Position numbers and translations under genes: made by a program. Under the pieces are notes generated by a model, which had not been told where the DNA came from, did no database searches, and saw only the letters and a list, made by a program, of their open reading frames with translations. A DNA stretch of 10,550 nucleotides from Calditenuis sp032249575 (GTDB lineage: Archaea; Thermoproteota; Nitrososphaeria_A; Caldarchaeales; Calditenuaceae), in the NCBI GenBank assembly GCA_032249575.1, contig JAVVHL010000035.1, positions 1-10,550 on the forward strand. Direction: 5' to 3'. Shown here in pieces: positions 1 to 6,317 of the stretch. The stretch's first letter is position 1. Each line of letters opens with the position of its first letter.

Positions 1-69
1 GAGGTTGAAGAGGGCGATGCGGTACGGCTGGTCGAGGTCCGTCTGACGGTCTCGAGGGCGAGGCTTTAG
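1..69 (+). CDS. 3' end of an unidentified protein gene (5' partial)
   Basis: Frame 1 is open from the window edge and ends in TAG at 67-69, giving 22 residues that begin EVEEGDAVRLVEV and end SRARL. The codon choice (AGG, GAG, GTC) matches the neighbouring genes, so this looks like a real C-terminus. In many archaea the gene just before rps17 is rpl29, an RNase P component or aIF1, but this tail is too short and featureless for me to match to any of them. It ends 74 bp before rps17, and a promoter-like TATA box lies in between, so it is probably a separate transcription unit. Confidence 0.45.
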   Translation, partial: EVEEGDAVRLVEVRLTVSRARL

Positions 70-105
70 TCTGCGCGGTCCGGAACTCGTGCAGACCTTC
101 CCAGG

Positions 106-112
106 TTTATTA
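106..112 (+). promoter_or_regulatory. Archaeal TATA box for the rps17 operon
   Basis: TTTATTA stands out in a GC-rich background. Its centre is about 35 bp before the rps17 ATG, so transcription would start near 135, leaving a leader of roughly nine bases. No Shine-Dalgarno site is seen before the ATG, which fits a very short leader. Confidence 0.55.
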
Positions 113-143
113 GCTCTCATCAGAGCATGCAAACGGTAACGGG

Positions 144-482
144 ATGAAGGAGGCGAGGAACATCGGGATAGATGTGGTGCCACCTCAGAGGACCTGCGAG
201 GACGAAGCGTGCCCCTTCCACGGCCACCTGAAGGTTAGGGGGATAATCCTCGAGGGCAGGGTCTTCAAGAAGTACATGCGGAACACGATCGTCGTCGAGA
301 GGGACGTCGTGCTGTACGTCAGGAAGTACAAGAGGTACATGCGGAAGAGGAAGAGGATGTCGGTCCACCTGCCGCCGTGCATCGACGTTGAAGTGGGCGA
401 TCTGGTCAGGTTCGCCGAGTGCAGGCCTATATCCAAGACGGTGAGCTTCGTCGTCATCGAGAACCTCTCAAAGGCGAGGTGA
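144..482 (+). CDS. rps17: Small ribosomal subunit protein uS17
   Basis: This 112-residue protein is the archaeal form of uS17, an OB-fold protein that binds 16S rRNA early in assembly of the small subunit. Recognisable archaeal signatures are the N-terminal RNIGIDV, the C18-x4-C23-PFHG segment, VRGIILEGRV, NTIVVERD in the middle, and the C-terminal PPCIDVEVGDLVRFAECRPISKTVSFVVIE. Length and termini fit the family. The ATG at 144 is the natural start because the conserved archaeal N-terminus begins right after it. It is the first gene of a short ribosomal operon with rpl14 and rpl24. Its stop codon lies within the Shine-Dalgarno site of rpl14, so the two are probably translationally coupled. 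Confidence 0.97.
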   Translation: MKEARNIGIDVVPPQRTCEDEACPFHGHLKVRGIILEGRVFKKYMRNTIVVERDVVLYVRKYKRYMRKRKRMSVHLPPCIDVEVGDLVRFAECRPISKTVSFVVIENLSKAR

Positions 483-483
483 T
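476..483 (+). promoter_or_regulatory. Shine-Dalgarno site for rpl14
   Basis: GAGGTGAT matches the complement of the archaeal 16S rRNA 3' end almost perfectly and lies five bases before the GTG at 489. It overlaps the uS17 stop codon. It supports 489 as the start of rpl14. Confidence 0.75.
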
Positions 484-488
484 GAGGG

Positions 489-923
489 GTGGCGCGTAGG
501 TCAAGGGCCGTAGCAGAGGTCGGCCTACTTCTGACGAAGCCCAACATACCGAGGACCATCAACGTCGGATCCTATATCAACTGCACCGACAACTCGGGCG
601 CGCAGATCCTGAAGATAATCCAAGTGATGGGGCTGAAGACGAGGCTTAGGCGTCAGCCGGCCGCGTGCGTCGGTGACCTCGTGGCGGTGACTGTGAAGAA
701 GGGCGACATCGAGCTGAGGAAGAAGGTGATGTATGCGGTCATAGTCAGGCAGAGGAAGCCCTACCGCAGGCCCGACGGGACGTGGATCATGTTCGAGGAC
801 ACGGCGGCGGTGCTCGTCACACCGGAGGGCGACGTGAAGGCGACCGAGATCAGGGGACCTGTGGCGAAGGAGGCGGCCGAGCGCTGGCCCAAGATCGCGA
901 ACCTCGCGTCGATCATCGTGTAG
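489..923 (+). CDS. rpl14: Large ribosomal subunit protein uL14
   Basis: This 144-residue protein is uL14, which sits at the subunit interface of the large subunit and contacts 23S rRNA. Family signatures are visible: INVGSYINCTDNSGAQILKI near residues 24-43, the basic RLRRQPAACVGDLVAVTVKKG segment, VIVRQRKPYRRPDG, and the GP-x-AKEAAERWPKIANLAS tail ending the protein. The tail and the N-terminal extension are typical of archaea and eukaryotes. The GTG start at 489 is chosen because a near-perfect Shine-Dalgarno site sits five bases upstream. The gene follows rps17 with a six-base gap and precedes rpl24, the usual spc-type order. Confidence 0.97.
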   Translation: MARRSRAVAEVGLLLTKPNIPRTINVGSYINCTDNSGAQILKIIQVMGLKTRLRRQPAACVGDLVAVTVKKGDIELRKKVMYAVIVRQRKPYRRPDGTWIMFEDTAAVLVTPEGDVKATEIRGPVAKEAAERWPKIANLASIIV

Positions 924-931
924 GAGGTGAT
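922..931 (+). promoter_or_regulatory. Shine-Dalgarno site that decides the rpl24 start
   Basis: AGGAGGTGAT is a full match to the anti-Shine-Dalgarno sequence and overlaps the rpl14 stop codon. The in-frame GTG at 927 and ATG at 930 lie inside this site and cannot easily use it. The in-frame GTG at 936 sits four bases downstream, so 936 is the likely start of rpl24. Confidence 0.7.
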
Positions 932-935
932 GCAG

Positions 936-1331
936 GTGGTCACTACGGCCTCCTCGAAACCGAGGAAGCAGAGAGTTCTGAGGAGGGTCCTAGCGAGGGT
1001 CTGGCCTCACAAGCTGATGTCTGCACACCTCTCTCCGGAGCTGAGGGAGAAGTACGGGAGGAGGTCGCTGCCCGTGAGGGTCGGAGACACGGTGAAGGTC
1101 CTGAGGGGCGAGTACAGAGGGGTGACAGCGAAGGTCGTTGAGGTCGACAGGGAGAGGCAGTACGTCTACCTCGAGAACGTGACGAGGAAGAAGGTCGACG
1201 GCACGGAGGTGAGGGTGCCGGTCCACGTCTCCAACGTGATGATCGTGCAGCTGGACCTGAGCGACGGGTACCGGAAGACGCTGCTGGAGAAGGGAAGGGA
1301 GGGCCTCAAGGCCTGGAAGGCCGCTGCCTAG
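936..1331 (+). CDS. rpl24: Large ribosomal subunit protein uL24 (L26e type)
   Basis: This 131-residue protein is archaeal uL24, an early-binding large-subunit protein placed near the peptide exit tunnel. The N-terminal basic segment KPRKQRVLRRVLARVWPHKLM and the LSPELREKYGRRSLPVRVGD segment are typical of the archaeal/eukaryotic form. The KOW motif follows (GDTVKVLRGEYRGVTAKVVEVD), then YVYLENVTRKKVDGTEV and HVSNVMIVQLDL. Upstream in-frame GTG (927) and ATG (930) codons lie inside the Shine-Dalgarno site, so GTG 936 is preferred; the choice changes only three residues. The gene is third and last in the operon. In most archaea rps4e and rpl5 would follow, but here the operon ends and a SufB/D gene with its own promoter comes next. 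Confidence 0.95.
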   Translation: MVTTASSKPRKQRVLRRVLARVWPHKLMSAHLSPELREKYGRRSLPVRVGDTVKVLRGEYRGVTAKVVEVDRERQYVYLENVTRKKVDGTEVRVPVHVSNVMIVQLDLSDGYRKTLLEKGREGLKAWKAAA

Positions 1332-1364
1332 TAGTCACACCTCCTCCGCGTGAAGCTGATACGG

Positions 1365-1370
1365 TATTTA
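1365..1370 (+). promoter_or_regulatory. TATA box for the sufB/D gene
   Basis: TATTTA is centred about 28 bp before the ATG at 1396. A start site 26-27 bp downstream would fall at about 1394, implying a leaderless or nearly leaderless mRNA. There is no Shine-Dalgarno site before the ATG, which agrees. Confidence 0.6.
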
Positions 1371-1395
1371 GCAACCCGCAGGTCCGTTGACAGGG

Positions 1396-2760
1396 ATGTC
1401 GCAGGAGCAGAGCTGGCTGACGCAGCTGAGGGAGAGGGCGAGGAGGGTTCACCAGGCGGTCGCCGAGGAGGTGAGTCCTCTCTACGTCAAGCACCACATC
1501 CCCGTCTCTCAGGACCTCGAGGCCAGGGACTGGGACTTCGAGCCCCAGCGGGTCGAGTCGGTGCCGGAGAGGTTCAGGGGCCTCGAGGAGGTGGAGGAGG
1601 TCGTCGTGCTCCACGTCGACGGCTCACCTGTGCTTGTGAGGGTCCCGGAGGTCCACTCGAGGAGGGGCGTGAGGGCTCACTCGCTGGACGAGGCCCTGAG
1701 GACGGTGGAGGGCGAGATCAGATCGGCCATCGAGAGGGGAGGGTTCCAGCCTGAGGAGAGCAGGCCCCTCGCTTACCTCTTGGCGAGACTCAACTCCGGT
1801 GCGGTCGTCAAGGTCCCGAGCGGGATCGAGGAGCCTGTGAGGGTGAGGCTGGTCTGGATCGGATCGGGGAGGAACAGGGGAACCTCTGCGTTCACGGTGT
1901 TGCTGGCCGGCGACAACACAGACGTGAGGGTAGTCGACGAGTACCATTCGCTCGACGGCCCGGTCTTGATCGGGAACGTGGTCCACGTGATAGGAGGGAC
2001 AGGGTCCAAGGTCAGGTACGCGGTCCTCGAGAACCTCTCGGAGGAATCGATCTTCGTCTCCTTCAGCCGATCGATAACGGGGACGGATGCGCACCAGTTC
2101 TGGTCCGGAGCCCTGATAGGAGGTGCGAAGGCGAAGTACAGGGTCGACAACGTGCTGGCAGGACGCGGCTCGAGGGCCGACACGCTCGAGGTCACCATGA
2201 CTACAGGGACCCAGATGTTCGACGTGACGCTGAACCTCAGGCACGTGGCGCCAGATACGATAGGCAGGGTCCACGCGAAGGGGATAGGAGGCGGAAGGTC
2301 GAGGACGCTCTTCAAGGGCATCATCCGGATCGAGAGGGAGGCGAAGAACACGGGCGCGTACCTCGCTGAGCACGCGATGCTCCTCAGCCCTGAGGCGAGG
2401 GCGGACGCGATACCGGGTCTGGAGATCGAGACGGACAACGTCAAGGCGACCCACTCGGCCAGCGTGGCCCAGATCGACCCAGAGCACCTGTTCTACCTGA
2501 TGTGCAGGGGGATACCGAGGGAGGAGGCGGTGAAGCTGATCTCCTTCGGCTTCTTCGAGCCGGTGATCAGGGAGATCGACGTGCCTGAGGTCCGGTGGGG
2601 CATAAGGTACCTGCTCGAGAAGAAGTGGCTCGGACCTGCTGGGGAGGAGCTGGATCCGCTTCAGGTCATGGAGACGTACATCGAGCCTGAGGAGGTCGGG
2701 AGGAGCCCCGAGGACATCTTCGGCACACATTACAAGGCCTTCTACTACAGGAGGCGCTGA
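1396..2760 (+). CDS. SufB/SufD family Fe-S cluster assembly scaffold protein
   Basis: This 454-residue cytosolic protein belongs to the SufB/SufD family, the right-handed beta-helix scaffold that works with the ATPase SufC to build Fe-S clusters. The N-terminal half is family-like but diverged. The C-terminal core is clear: FDVTLNLRHVAPDT, the KGIGGGRSRTLFKGII segment (near 295-311), AYLAEHAMLLS, IPGLEIETDNVKATHSASVAQID, and FYLMCRGIPREEAVKLISFGF. The conserved His of the core is present (H353), but the next residue is Ser where SufB usually has Glu, which is more SufD-like. The only cysteine is C370, in FYLMCRGI. The ATG at 1396 fits the TATA spacing; an in-frame TTG at 1387 would add three residues. 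No sufC is present in the window, so partners must lie elsewhere. The SufB versus SufD assignment is uncertain. Confidence 0.88.
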   Translation: MSQEQSWLTQLRERARRVHQAVAEEVSPLYVKHHIPVSQDLEARDWDFEPQRVESVPERFRGLEEVEEVVVLHVDGSPVLVRVPEVHSRRGVRAHSLDEALRTVEGEIRSAIERGGFQPEESRPLAYLLARLNSGAVVKVPSGIEEPVRVRLVWIGSGRNRGTSAFTVLLAGDNTDVRVVDEYHSLDGPVLIGNVVHVIGGTGSKVRYAVLENLSEESIFVSFSRSITGTDAHQFWSGALIGGAKAKYRVDNVLAGRGSRADTLEVTMTTGTQMFDVTLNLRHVAPDTIGRVHAKGIGGGRSRTLFKGIIRIEREAKNTGAYLAEHAMLLSPEARADAIPGLEIETDNVKATHSASVAQIDPEHLFYLMCRGIPREEAVKLISFGFFEPVIREIDVPEVRWGIRYLLEKKWLGPAGEELDPLQVMETYIEPEEVGRSPEDIFGTHYKAFYYRRR

Positions 2761-2865
2761 AACGCTCACAGGACCGCCAGCAAGCACCGGATTTCCGCCT
2801 GTCGGCAGAGTCCTTTGCGCGGTCAGGACCTTCGGGGTCGCATCCCCCCAATCCCACCAGAACGA

Positions 2866-2871
2866 TTTTTA
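2866..2871 (+). promoter_or_regulatory. TATA-like box for rps26e
   Basis: TTTTTA lies in an otherwise GC-rich intergenic stretch, centred about 30 bp before the ATG at 2899. The predicted start site near 2895 leaves almost no leader. The rest of the gap, 2761-2865, shows no gene or clear structure. Confidence 0.5.
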
Positions 2872-2898
2872 GAGAGCGAATGGGAGTACAGACGGGTC

Positions 2899-3183
2899 AT
2901 GCCGGTCAAGAGGAAGAACCGCGGCAGGGCGAAGGGCCAGAAGGGCTCTGAGCCGATGGTCCAATGCGACAACTGCGGAGCCTTCGTTCCGAGGAGCAAG
3001 GTCCAGCGCGTGACGAGGAGGGTATCGCTGGTGAGGGGAGATCTGGCGAGAGAGCTGAAGTCGATGGGAGCCTACATCGCCGAGAACGTGATCACCGAGA
3101 ACCTCTGCATATCGTGCGCCATCCACTATGGCGTCCTGAAGGTGAGGGCGAGGGAGGAGAGGAAGCCGACGGAGTTCATCTGA
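2899..3183 (+). CDS. rps26e: Small ribosomal subunit protein eS26
   Basis: This 94-residue basic protein matches eS26, a zinc-binding small-subunit protein near the mRNA exit and the 3' end of 16S rRNA. Two zinc-ligand pairs are visible, C23-D-N-C26 and C70-I-S-C73. The KRKNRGRAKGQKG N-terminus and the VQCDNCGAFVPRSKVQRVTRR and NLCISCAIHYGVLK segments are diagnostic. The reading frame is open further upstream, but the conserved start is MPVKRKNRGR at ATG 2899, about 30 bp after a TATA-like box. The gene stands alone and converges on alaX, whose stop codon begins 4 bp downstream. Among archaea eS26 is known mainly from TACK/Asgard lineages, so it is a taxonomic hint. Confidence 0.95.
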   Translation: MPVKRKNRGRAKGQKGSEPMVQCDNCGAFVPRSKVQRVTRRVSLVRGDLARELKSMGAYIAENVITENLCISCAIHYGVLKVRAREERKPTEFI

Positions 3184-3187
3184 CGCT

Positions 3188-3985
3188 TCAGAGGACCCTG
3201 TACCTCACCTTGGTCGTCCCCGACGAGGAATCGACGCCCGTAACCTCGACCTTTCCCACCTCGTCGGTCCTCGAGACGTGGGTGCCGCCGCACGGTATGG
3301 CGTTGATCCCCTCTATGACCACGACCCTGTACCTCGGGAGGTCAGGAAGGCGCGAGAGGTTGAAGGCGCCCTTCACCACGGACGGGAGCTCTTCCCTTCG
3401 CACCCACAAAGCGTGAACCCGCCTGCCCTCGAGCACCACCTCGTTGGCTATCCTCTCGAGCTCCTCCAGGTCGAGTCGCCCCAGATCGCCCTCGAACTCG
3501 ATGTAACCCTCAGGCGGACCGTGGTAGGCCGAGGCCGACGTCAGGTGACGGCCTACCGAGGAGAGGACCGCGTAATCGAGGACGTGCCCAGCCGTGTGGT
3601 ACCTCATCACCTCGTACCTCTGCTCCCAGTCCAGCACGAGGCGCACCGTGCCACTCGGAACTTCTCCCTCGACGACCTGACCGTAGTGGACCAATACCCC
3701 TCCCACCTCCATAACCTTCCTGATCCTGAAACGGGAGCCGGTCGGCGAGAGGACCTCTCCGGTGTCGCTCGGCTGCCCTCCGCCCCTAGGGTGGAAGATC
3801 GTCCGGTTGAGGACTAGGTAACCTGACCTCTTCGTCTCCTGGACGTACCGCAGGACTACAGCCTCGGCCTCCTTCAGGTAGGAGTCCTCGAGGTAGAGCT
3901 TGGTAGTCTCGGGGCAGCCAGCAGCCACCTCCTCCAGCTTGACCACGCCCCACGACGCACCCGCCCCCTCAAAAAGGGTCCTCAC
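3188..3985 (-). CDS. alaX: AlaX-type trans-editing alanyl-tRNA deacylase
   Basis: This 265-residue protein resembles AlaX, a free-standing homologue of the AlaRS editing domain that hydrolyses mischarged Ser-tRNA(Ala) or Gly-tRNA(Ala). TKLYLEDSYLKEAEAVVL (near 28-45) is the family start. FHPRGGGQPSDTGEV (64-78) is the glycine-rich motif of the N-terminal subdomain. The zinc ligands are complete: H130 and H134 in HTAGHVLD, and C232 and H236 in CGGTHV. The length is nearest the medium AlaX class. GTG 3985 is chosen because it overlaps the stop codon of the kinase gene (GTGA); it adds about 27 residues before the usual family start, and a GTG at 3946 is an alternative. It is last in the infB-cca-kinase cluster and converges on rps26e. 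Confidence 0.93.
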   Translation of the reverse strand: MRTLFEGAGASWGVVKLEEVAAGCPETTKLYLEDSYLKEAEAVVLRYVQETKRSGYLVLNRTIFHPRGGGQPSDTGEVLSPTGSRFRIRKVMEVGGVLVHYGQVVEGEVPSGTVRLVLDWEQRYEVMRYHTAGHVLDYAVLSSVGRHLTSASAYHGPPEGYIEFEGDLGRLDLEELERIANEVVLEGRRVHALWVRREELPSVVKGAFNLSRLPDLPRYRVVVIEGINAIPCGGTHVSRTDEVGKVEVTGVDSSSGTTKVRYRVL

Positions 3986-4848
3986 GCTAACCCGATCGAC
4001 CGCAAAACGGCTCGGAAGGCCTCTTCGGAGAGCGTCCTCTTGTACTCCCTGAGGAGCTGCAAATCCACCTCGCGGTCGCCCAGCTTCTCCGCCAGCAACG
4101 GCTTGACCTCTCTCGAGTAGAGGTACCTGAGGAAGGAAGTGACGTTGCCGGGTCTCGGTGTGAAGCGCGCTGCTCCGAAGTCTATGATCTTCACCTCTAA
4201 CTCCTCGGTGACGAGCACGTGCTTGTGGGCCCGTGTCAGCTCGCCGTGGTCTATCCCGGCCAGGTCGAGGCCCCTGCACTGCATCAGCGCCTTCCCGATG
4301 GTGGTCCTCACCTCCTCCCCCGAAGCCTCCGGAAGCCAACGGTGAAGTGGTGTGCCCACGACTACCTCCATCAGCAAAGAGTGCTCCCCGCTCCCCAGCA
4401 GTCTCGGCCCTACGCCTGCCCTGTTCGCAGCAGCGTGAACGACCGCCTCCCTGCCGACCGAGGTAGACGGCGCATCGTCGCGCCTCACCTTCAGCGCCGC
4501 CCGACCCCTCTCCGTCTCGACGAGGAAGACGACGTTCCTGAACCCCTTACCGAGCAGTAGGAGCTGGCCCCTATCGACGGCGAACTTCCTCACCTCGAGC
4601 GCATACACGTCCCTCAGGACTCCGTCCGCGTACTCCTGGATCCTCCTGGGGTATGAGAGCTGGAGGACCAGATCCTCTGAGAGCTCCTCGACCTCGACCC
4701 AATCCACGCCTTCCCCTGCAGTTCGGCGCTCAAGGCGAAATTTCGGCTCATCGGTGACGTTGTGGGGGATGAAGAGGGTTGCAGTATCCGATGCCGGATG
4801 AGGAGCCCAGCTCACCCTGACCCCCTCACCTATGTCAGCAGACAACAC
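3982..4848 (-). CDS. Predicted Ser/Thr kinase, RIO/Bud32-like (COG2112-like)
   Basis: This 288-residue protein has a compact kinase domain resembling archaeal COG2112 predicted Ser/Thr kinases, related to RIO and Bud32. Visible in order are a glycine-loop-like LGKGFRNVVFLV (99-110), the ATP-binding Lys (ALKVRR, K120), Glu in GREAVV (E134), the hinge-like LLMEVVVGTPLHRW, the catalytic-loop equivalent DHGELTRAHKHVLV (200-213), and the metal-binding DFG (IIDFGAARF, D223). The catalytic loop reads HGE rather than HGD. The first 95 residues form an extension I do not recognise. The GTG at 4848 has GAGGAG 11 bases upstream. The gene lies 50 bp after cca and overlaps alaX by 4 bp, so it is probably co-expressed with tRNA genes. 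The substrate is unknown. Confidence 0.8.
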   Translation of the reverse strand: MLSADIGEGVRVSWAPHPASDTATLFIPHNVTDEPKFRLERRTAGEGVDWVEVEELSEDLVLQLSYPRRIQEYADGVLRDVYALEVRKFAVDRGQLLLLGKGFRNVVFLVETERGRAALKVRRDDAPSTSVGREAVVHAAANRAGVGPRLLGSGEHSLLMEVVVGTPLHRWLPEASGEEVRTTIGKALMQCRGLDLAGIDHGELTRAHKHVLVTEELEVKIIDFGAARFTPRPGNVTSFLRYLYSREVKPLLAEKLGDREVDLQLLREYKRTLSEEAFRAVLRSIGLA

Positions 4849-4898
4849 ATTCTGCGATTCTCCTCAAACGCCGTTACAGCGTCGCGCAGAACTGTAGA

Positions 4899-6302
4899 TC
4901 ATCTGAGGAACGGGGGTCTGCCGTCTAGGAAAGAGTCAACGAAAGAAGCGTAACCAGATGACCTCAGATCTGTGAGCTTCTCGGGAGTGACCCTGAAGAC
5001 CTCGGCTGAACGCACCGAACTCGCTATGTCCTTCGGGACCGAGACCTCTCCTCGCTCGATCCACCTCCTCAACAGTTCCTCGGCCGACCTCACAGACCTT
5101 TTCCTCAGGACGTAAAGCCTCTCGCCGGAGACCCACGGCCCTACTACGGTCAGCGGGCTCCCCAGGTGCTCCCCCACGAAGTCCTCGGCGTTCTTCATCC
5201 AGACTGGAGGGCCGACCCTCAGCTCGAGCTCTGGAAGGTCAAGGGCCTCGAGGTCGAAGAGCAACAGCACCTCGTCCCCTATCGACTCGGCAGCCCACCT
5301 CCTGACGCTGAACCCCTCCTTCTGGAGACGCCTCTCGACGCTCCTCGCGAACCTCAGCACCTCTCCCCACATGGTGTCTGTCGGCAGCTCGGGGAGACCC
5401 CTCAACTTCACCGCCATCAAACCTCCCAGCGGAGAAGTGGTGTTGCGCGGTGCAGGGGGTCTCGGGTCGAAGTACTCGACTGAGGGCTCCGAGAGGAAGA
5501 GCCTCGATGCGAGGACGAACTCGGAGAAGCGGGTCAGCGTCACGGCAGATGCCACGTTCCTGTTGACGTCGACCGGGTCGGTCACGATCAGAGGGCTGTT
5601 GGGGAAGAGGGCCCTGAGCTCCTGCTCGCTCCTTCTCCCCGACATATCGATGACCTTGCCAGGCCTCCAACTGGCTCCGTCCCTGAGCAGCGCCAGGAAG
5701 CTTCCATACCACAGCACCAGTAGCTCGACGAGGTATCCGCTGAAGCCGCCGACCCTGAGCTCCGCGCCGTAAACGCCTATGCCCCGCATGAAGGCCTTAG
5801 CCAACCTCACCTCGGCCCTGAGGCGGTCGTCGAGCCTGGAGAGCACGTACCTCGTGTGGTAGGGCGTCCTGTCGACCGGACTGAGCCATTTGCCCGGCTC
5901 GGTCGCATAGCATCCGACGACGTTCACAGTCACTTCGCCGATGAACCCCTCAACATACGGATGGTCGGCATACCTCAGCCTCCACCTCGCTCCCAACGCC
6001 TCGAGGGCCCTTGAGCCCCGCTCCACCACCATCTTCTCCAACCTCTCCCTGCTGACGTTCGGAGAGAAGTGGACGAAGACGTCGACCTCAGGCCTTGCCC
6101 TGATCCACGTCCCCTTGGCCGCCGACCCCTCGAGCGTGGCCCTCACGAAACCCTCGACTCCCGCAAAGGTCGCGTCGACTGACCTCAGGACCTCCCGCGC
6201 AACCGAGCTCAGGCTTTCCTCCTCCTCAGGCTTCGGAATGGCGATTTCCCTGGCCCTCTCCAGCACGCCTTCCAATTCGCCTGCGTTCCCTCCCACTTCC
6301 AC
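4899..6302 (-). CDS. cca: Archaeal class I CCA-adding enzyme (tRNA nucleotidyltransferase)
   Basis: This 467-residue protein has the length and architecture of archaeal CCA-adding enzymes, which build or repair the 3' CCA of tRNA. The nucleotidyltransferase motif is LEGSAAKGTWIRARPEVDVFVHF (57-79), with carboxylates E72 and D74. YADHPYVEG follows, then VTVNVVGCY (124-132), DRTPYHTRYV (144-153), GVYGAELRVGGFSGYLVELLV (176-196), and DPVDVNRNVASAV (242-254). The family normally has Asp in the V-D-V-V-P-C-Y motif as the third carboxylate; here it is Asn (N127, codon AAC). Everything else looks intact. The GTG start at 6302 follows the infB stop by ten bases and has a GGTGAGG ribosome site. Whether it adds CCA normally is open. 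Confidence 0.93.
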   Translation of the reverse strand: MEVGGNAGELEGVLERAREIAIPKPEEEESLSSVAREVLRSVDATFAGVEGFVRATLEGSAAKGTWIRARPEVDVFVHFSPNVSRERLEKMVVERGSRALEALGARWRLRYADHPYVEGFIGEVTVNVVGCYATEPGKWLSPVDRTPYHTRYVLSRLDDRLRAEVRLAKAFMRGIGVYGAELRVGGFSGYLVELLVLWYGSFLALLRDGASWRPGKVIDMSGRRSEQELRALFPNSPLIVTDPVDVNRNVASAVTLTRFSEFVLASRLFLSEPSVEYFDPRPPAPRNTTSPLGGLMAVKLRGLPELPTDTMWGEVLRFARSVERRLQKEGFSVRRWAAESIGDEVLLLFDLEALDLPELELRVGPPVWMKNAEDFVGEHLGSPLTVVGPWVSGERLYVLRKRSVRSAEELLRRWIERGEVSVPKDIASSVRSAEVFRVTPEKLTDLRSSGYASFVDSFLDGRPPFLR

Positions 6303-6310
6303 CCCACCAG

Positions 6311-6317
6311 CCTCACC
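6311..6317 (-). promoter_or_regulatory. Shine-Dalgarno site for cca, overlapping the infB stop
   Basis: On the minus strand GGTGAGG contains the infB TGA and lies eight bases before the cca GTG at 6302. It supports that start and suggests coupled translation. Confidence 0.5.

Noticed and set aside
125..135. Eleven-base AGCATGCAAAC shared with the minus strand at 9843-9853, both in gaps
   Set aside because: Many 11-base matches are expected by chance in 10.5 kb, and nothing else around them is shared.
127..147. Six-codon upstream ORF (MQTVTG) overlapping the rps17 start as ATGA
   Set aside because: The predicted transcription start near 135 lies downstream of its ATG, so it is probably not on the mRNA.
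1624..2787. Long minus-strand open frame of 387 codons across the SufB/D gene
   Set aside because: It is the antisense shadow of a GC-rich gene, rich in Arg, Pro and His, with no family motif; the + frame has clear SufB/D signatures.
2761..2865. Possible small RNA in the gap between sufB/D and rps26e
   Set aside because: No C/D box, tRNA arms or convincing hairpin could be found; only the TATA-like box near the end is supportable.
3986..4339. Open frame extending alaX upstream over the kinase
   Set aside because: This part is a frame-shifted shadow of the kinase; the alaX start is set by the GTGA overlap at 3982-3985.
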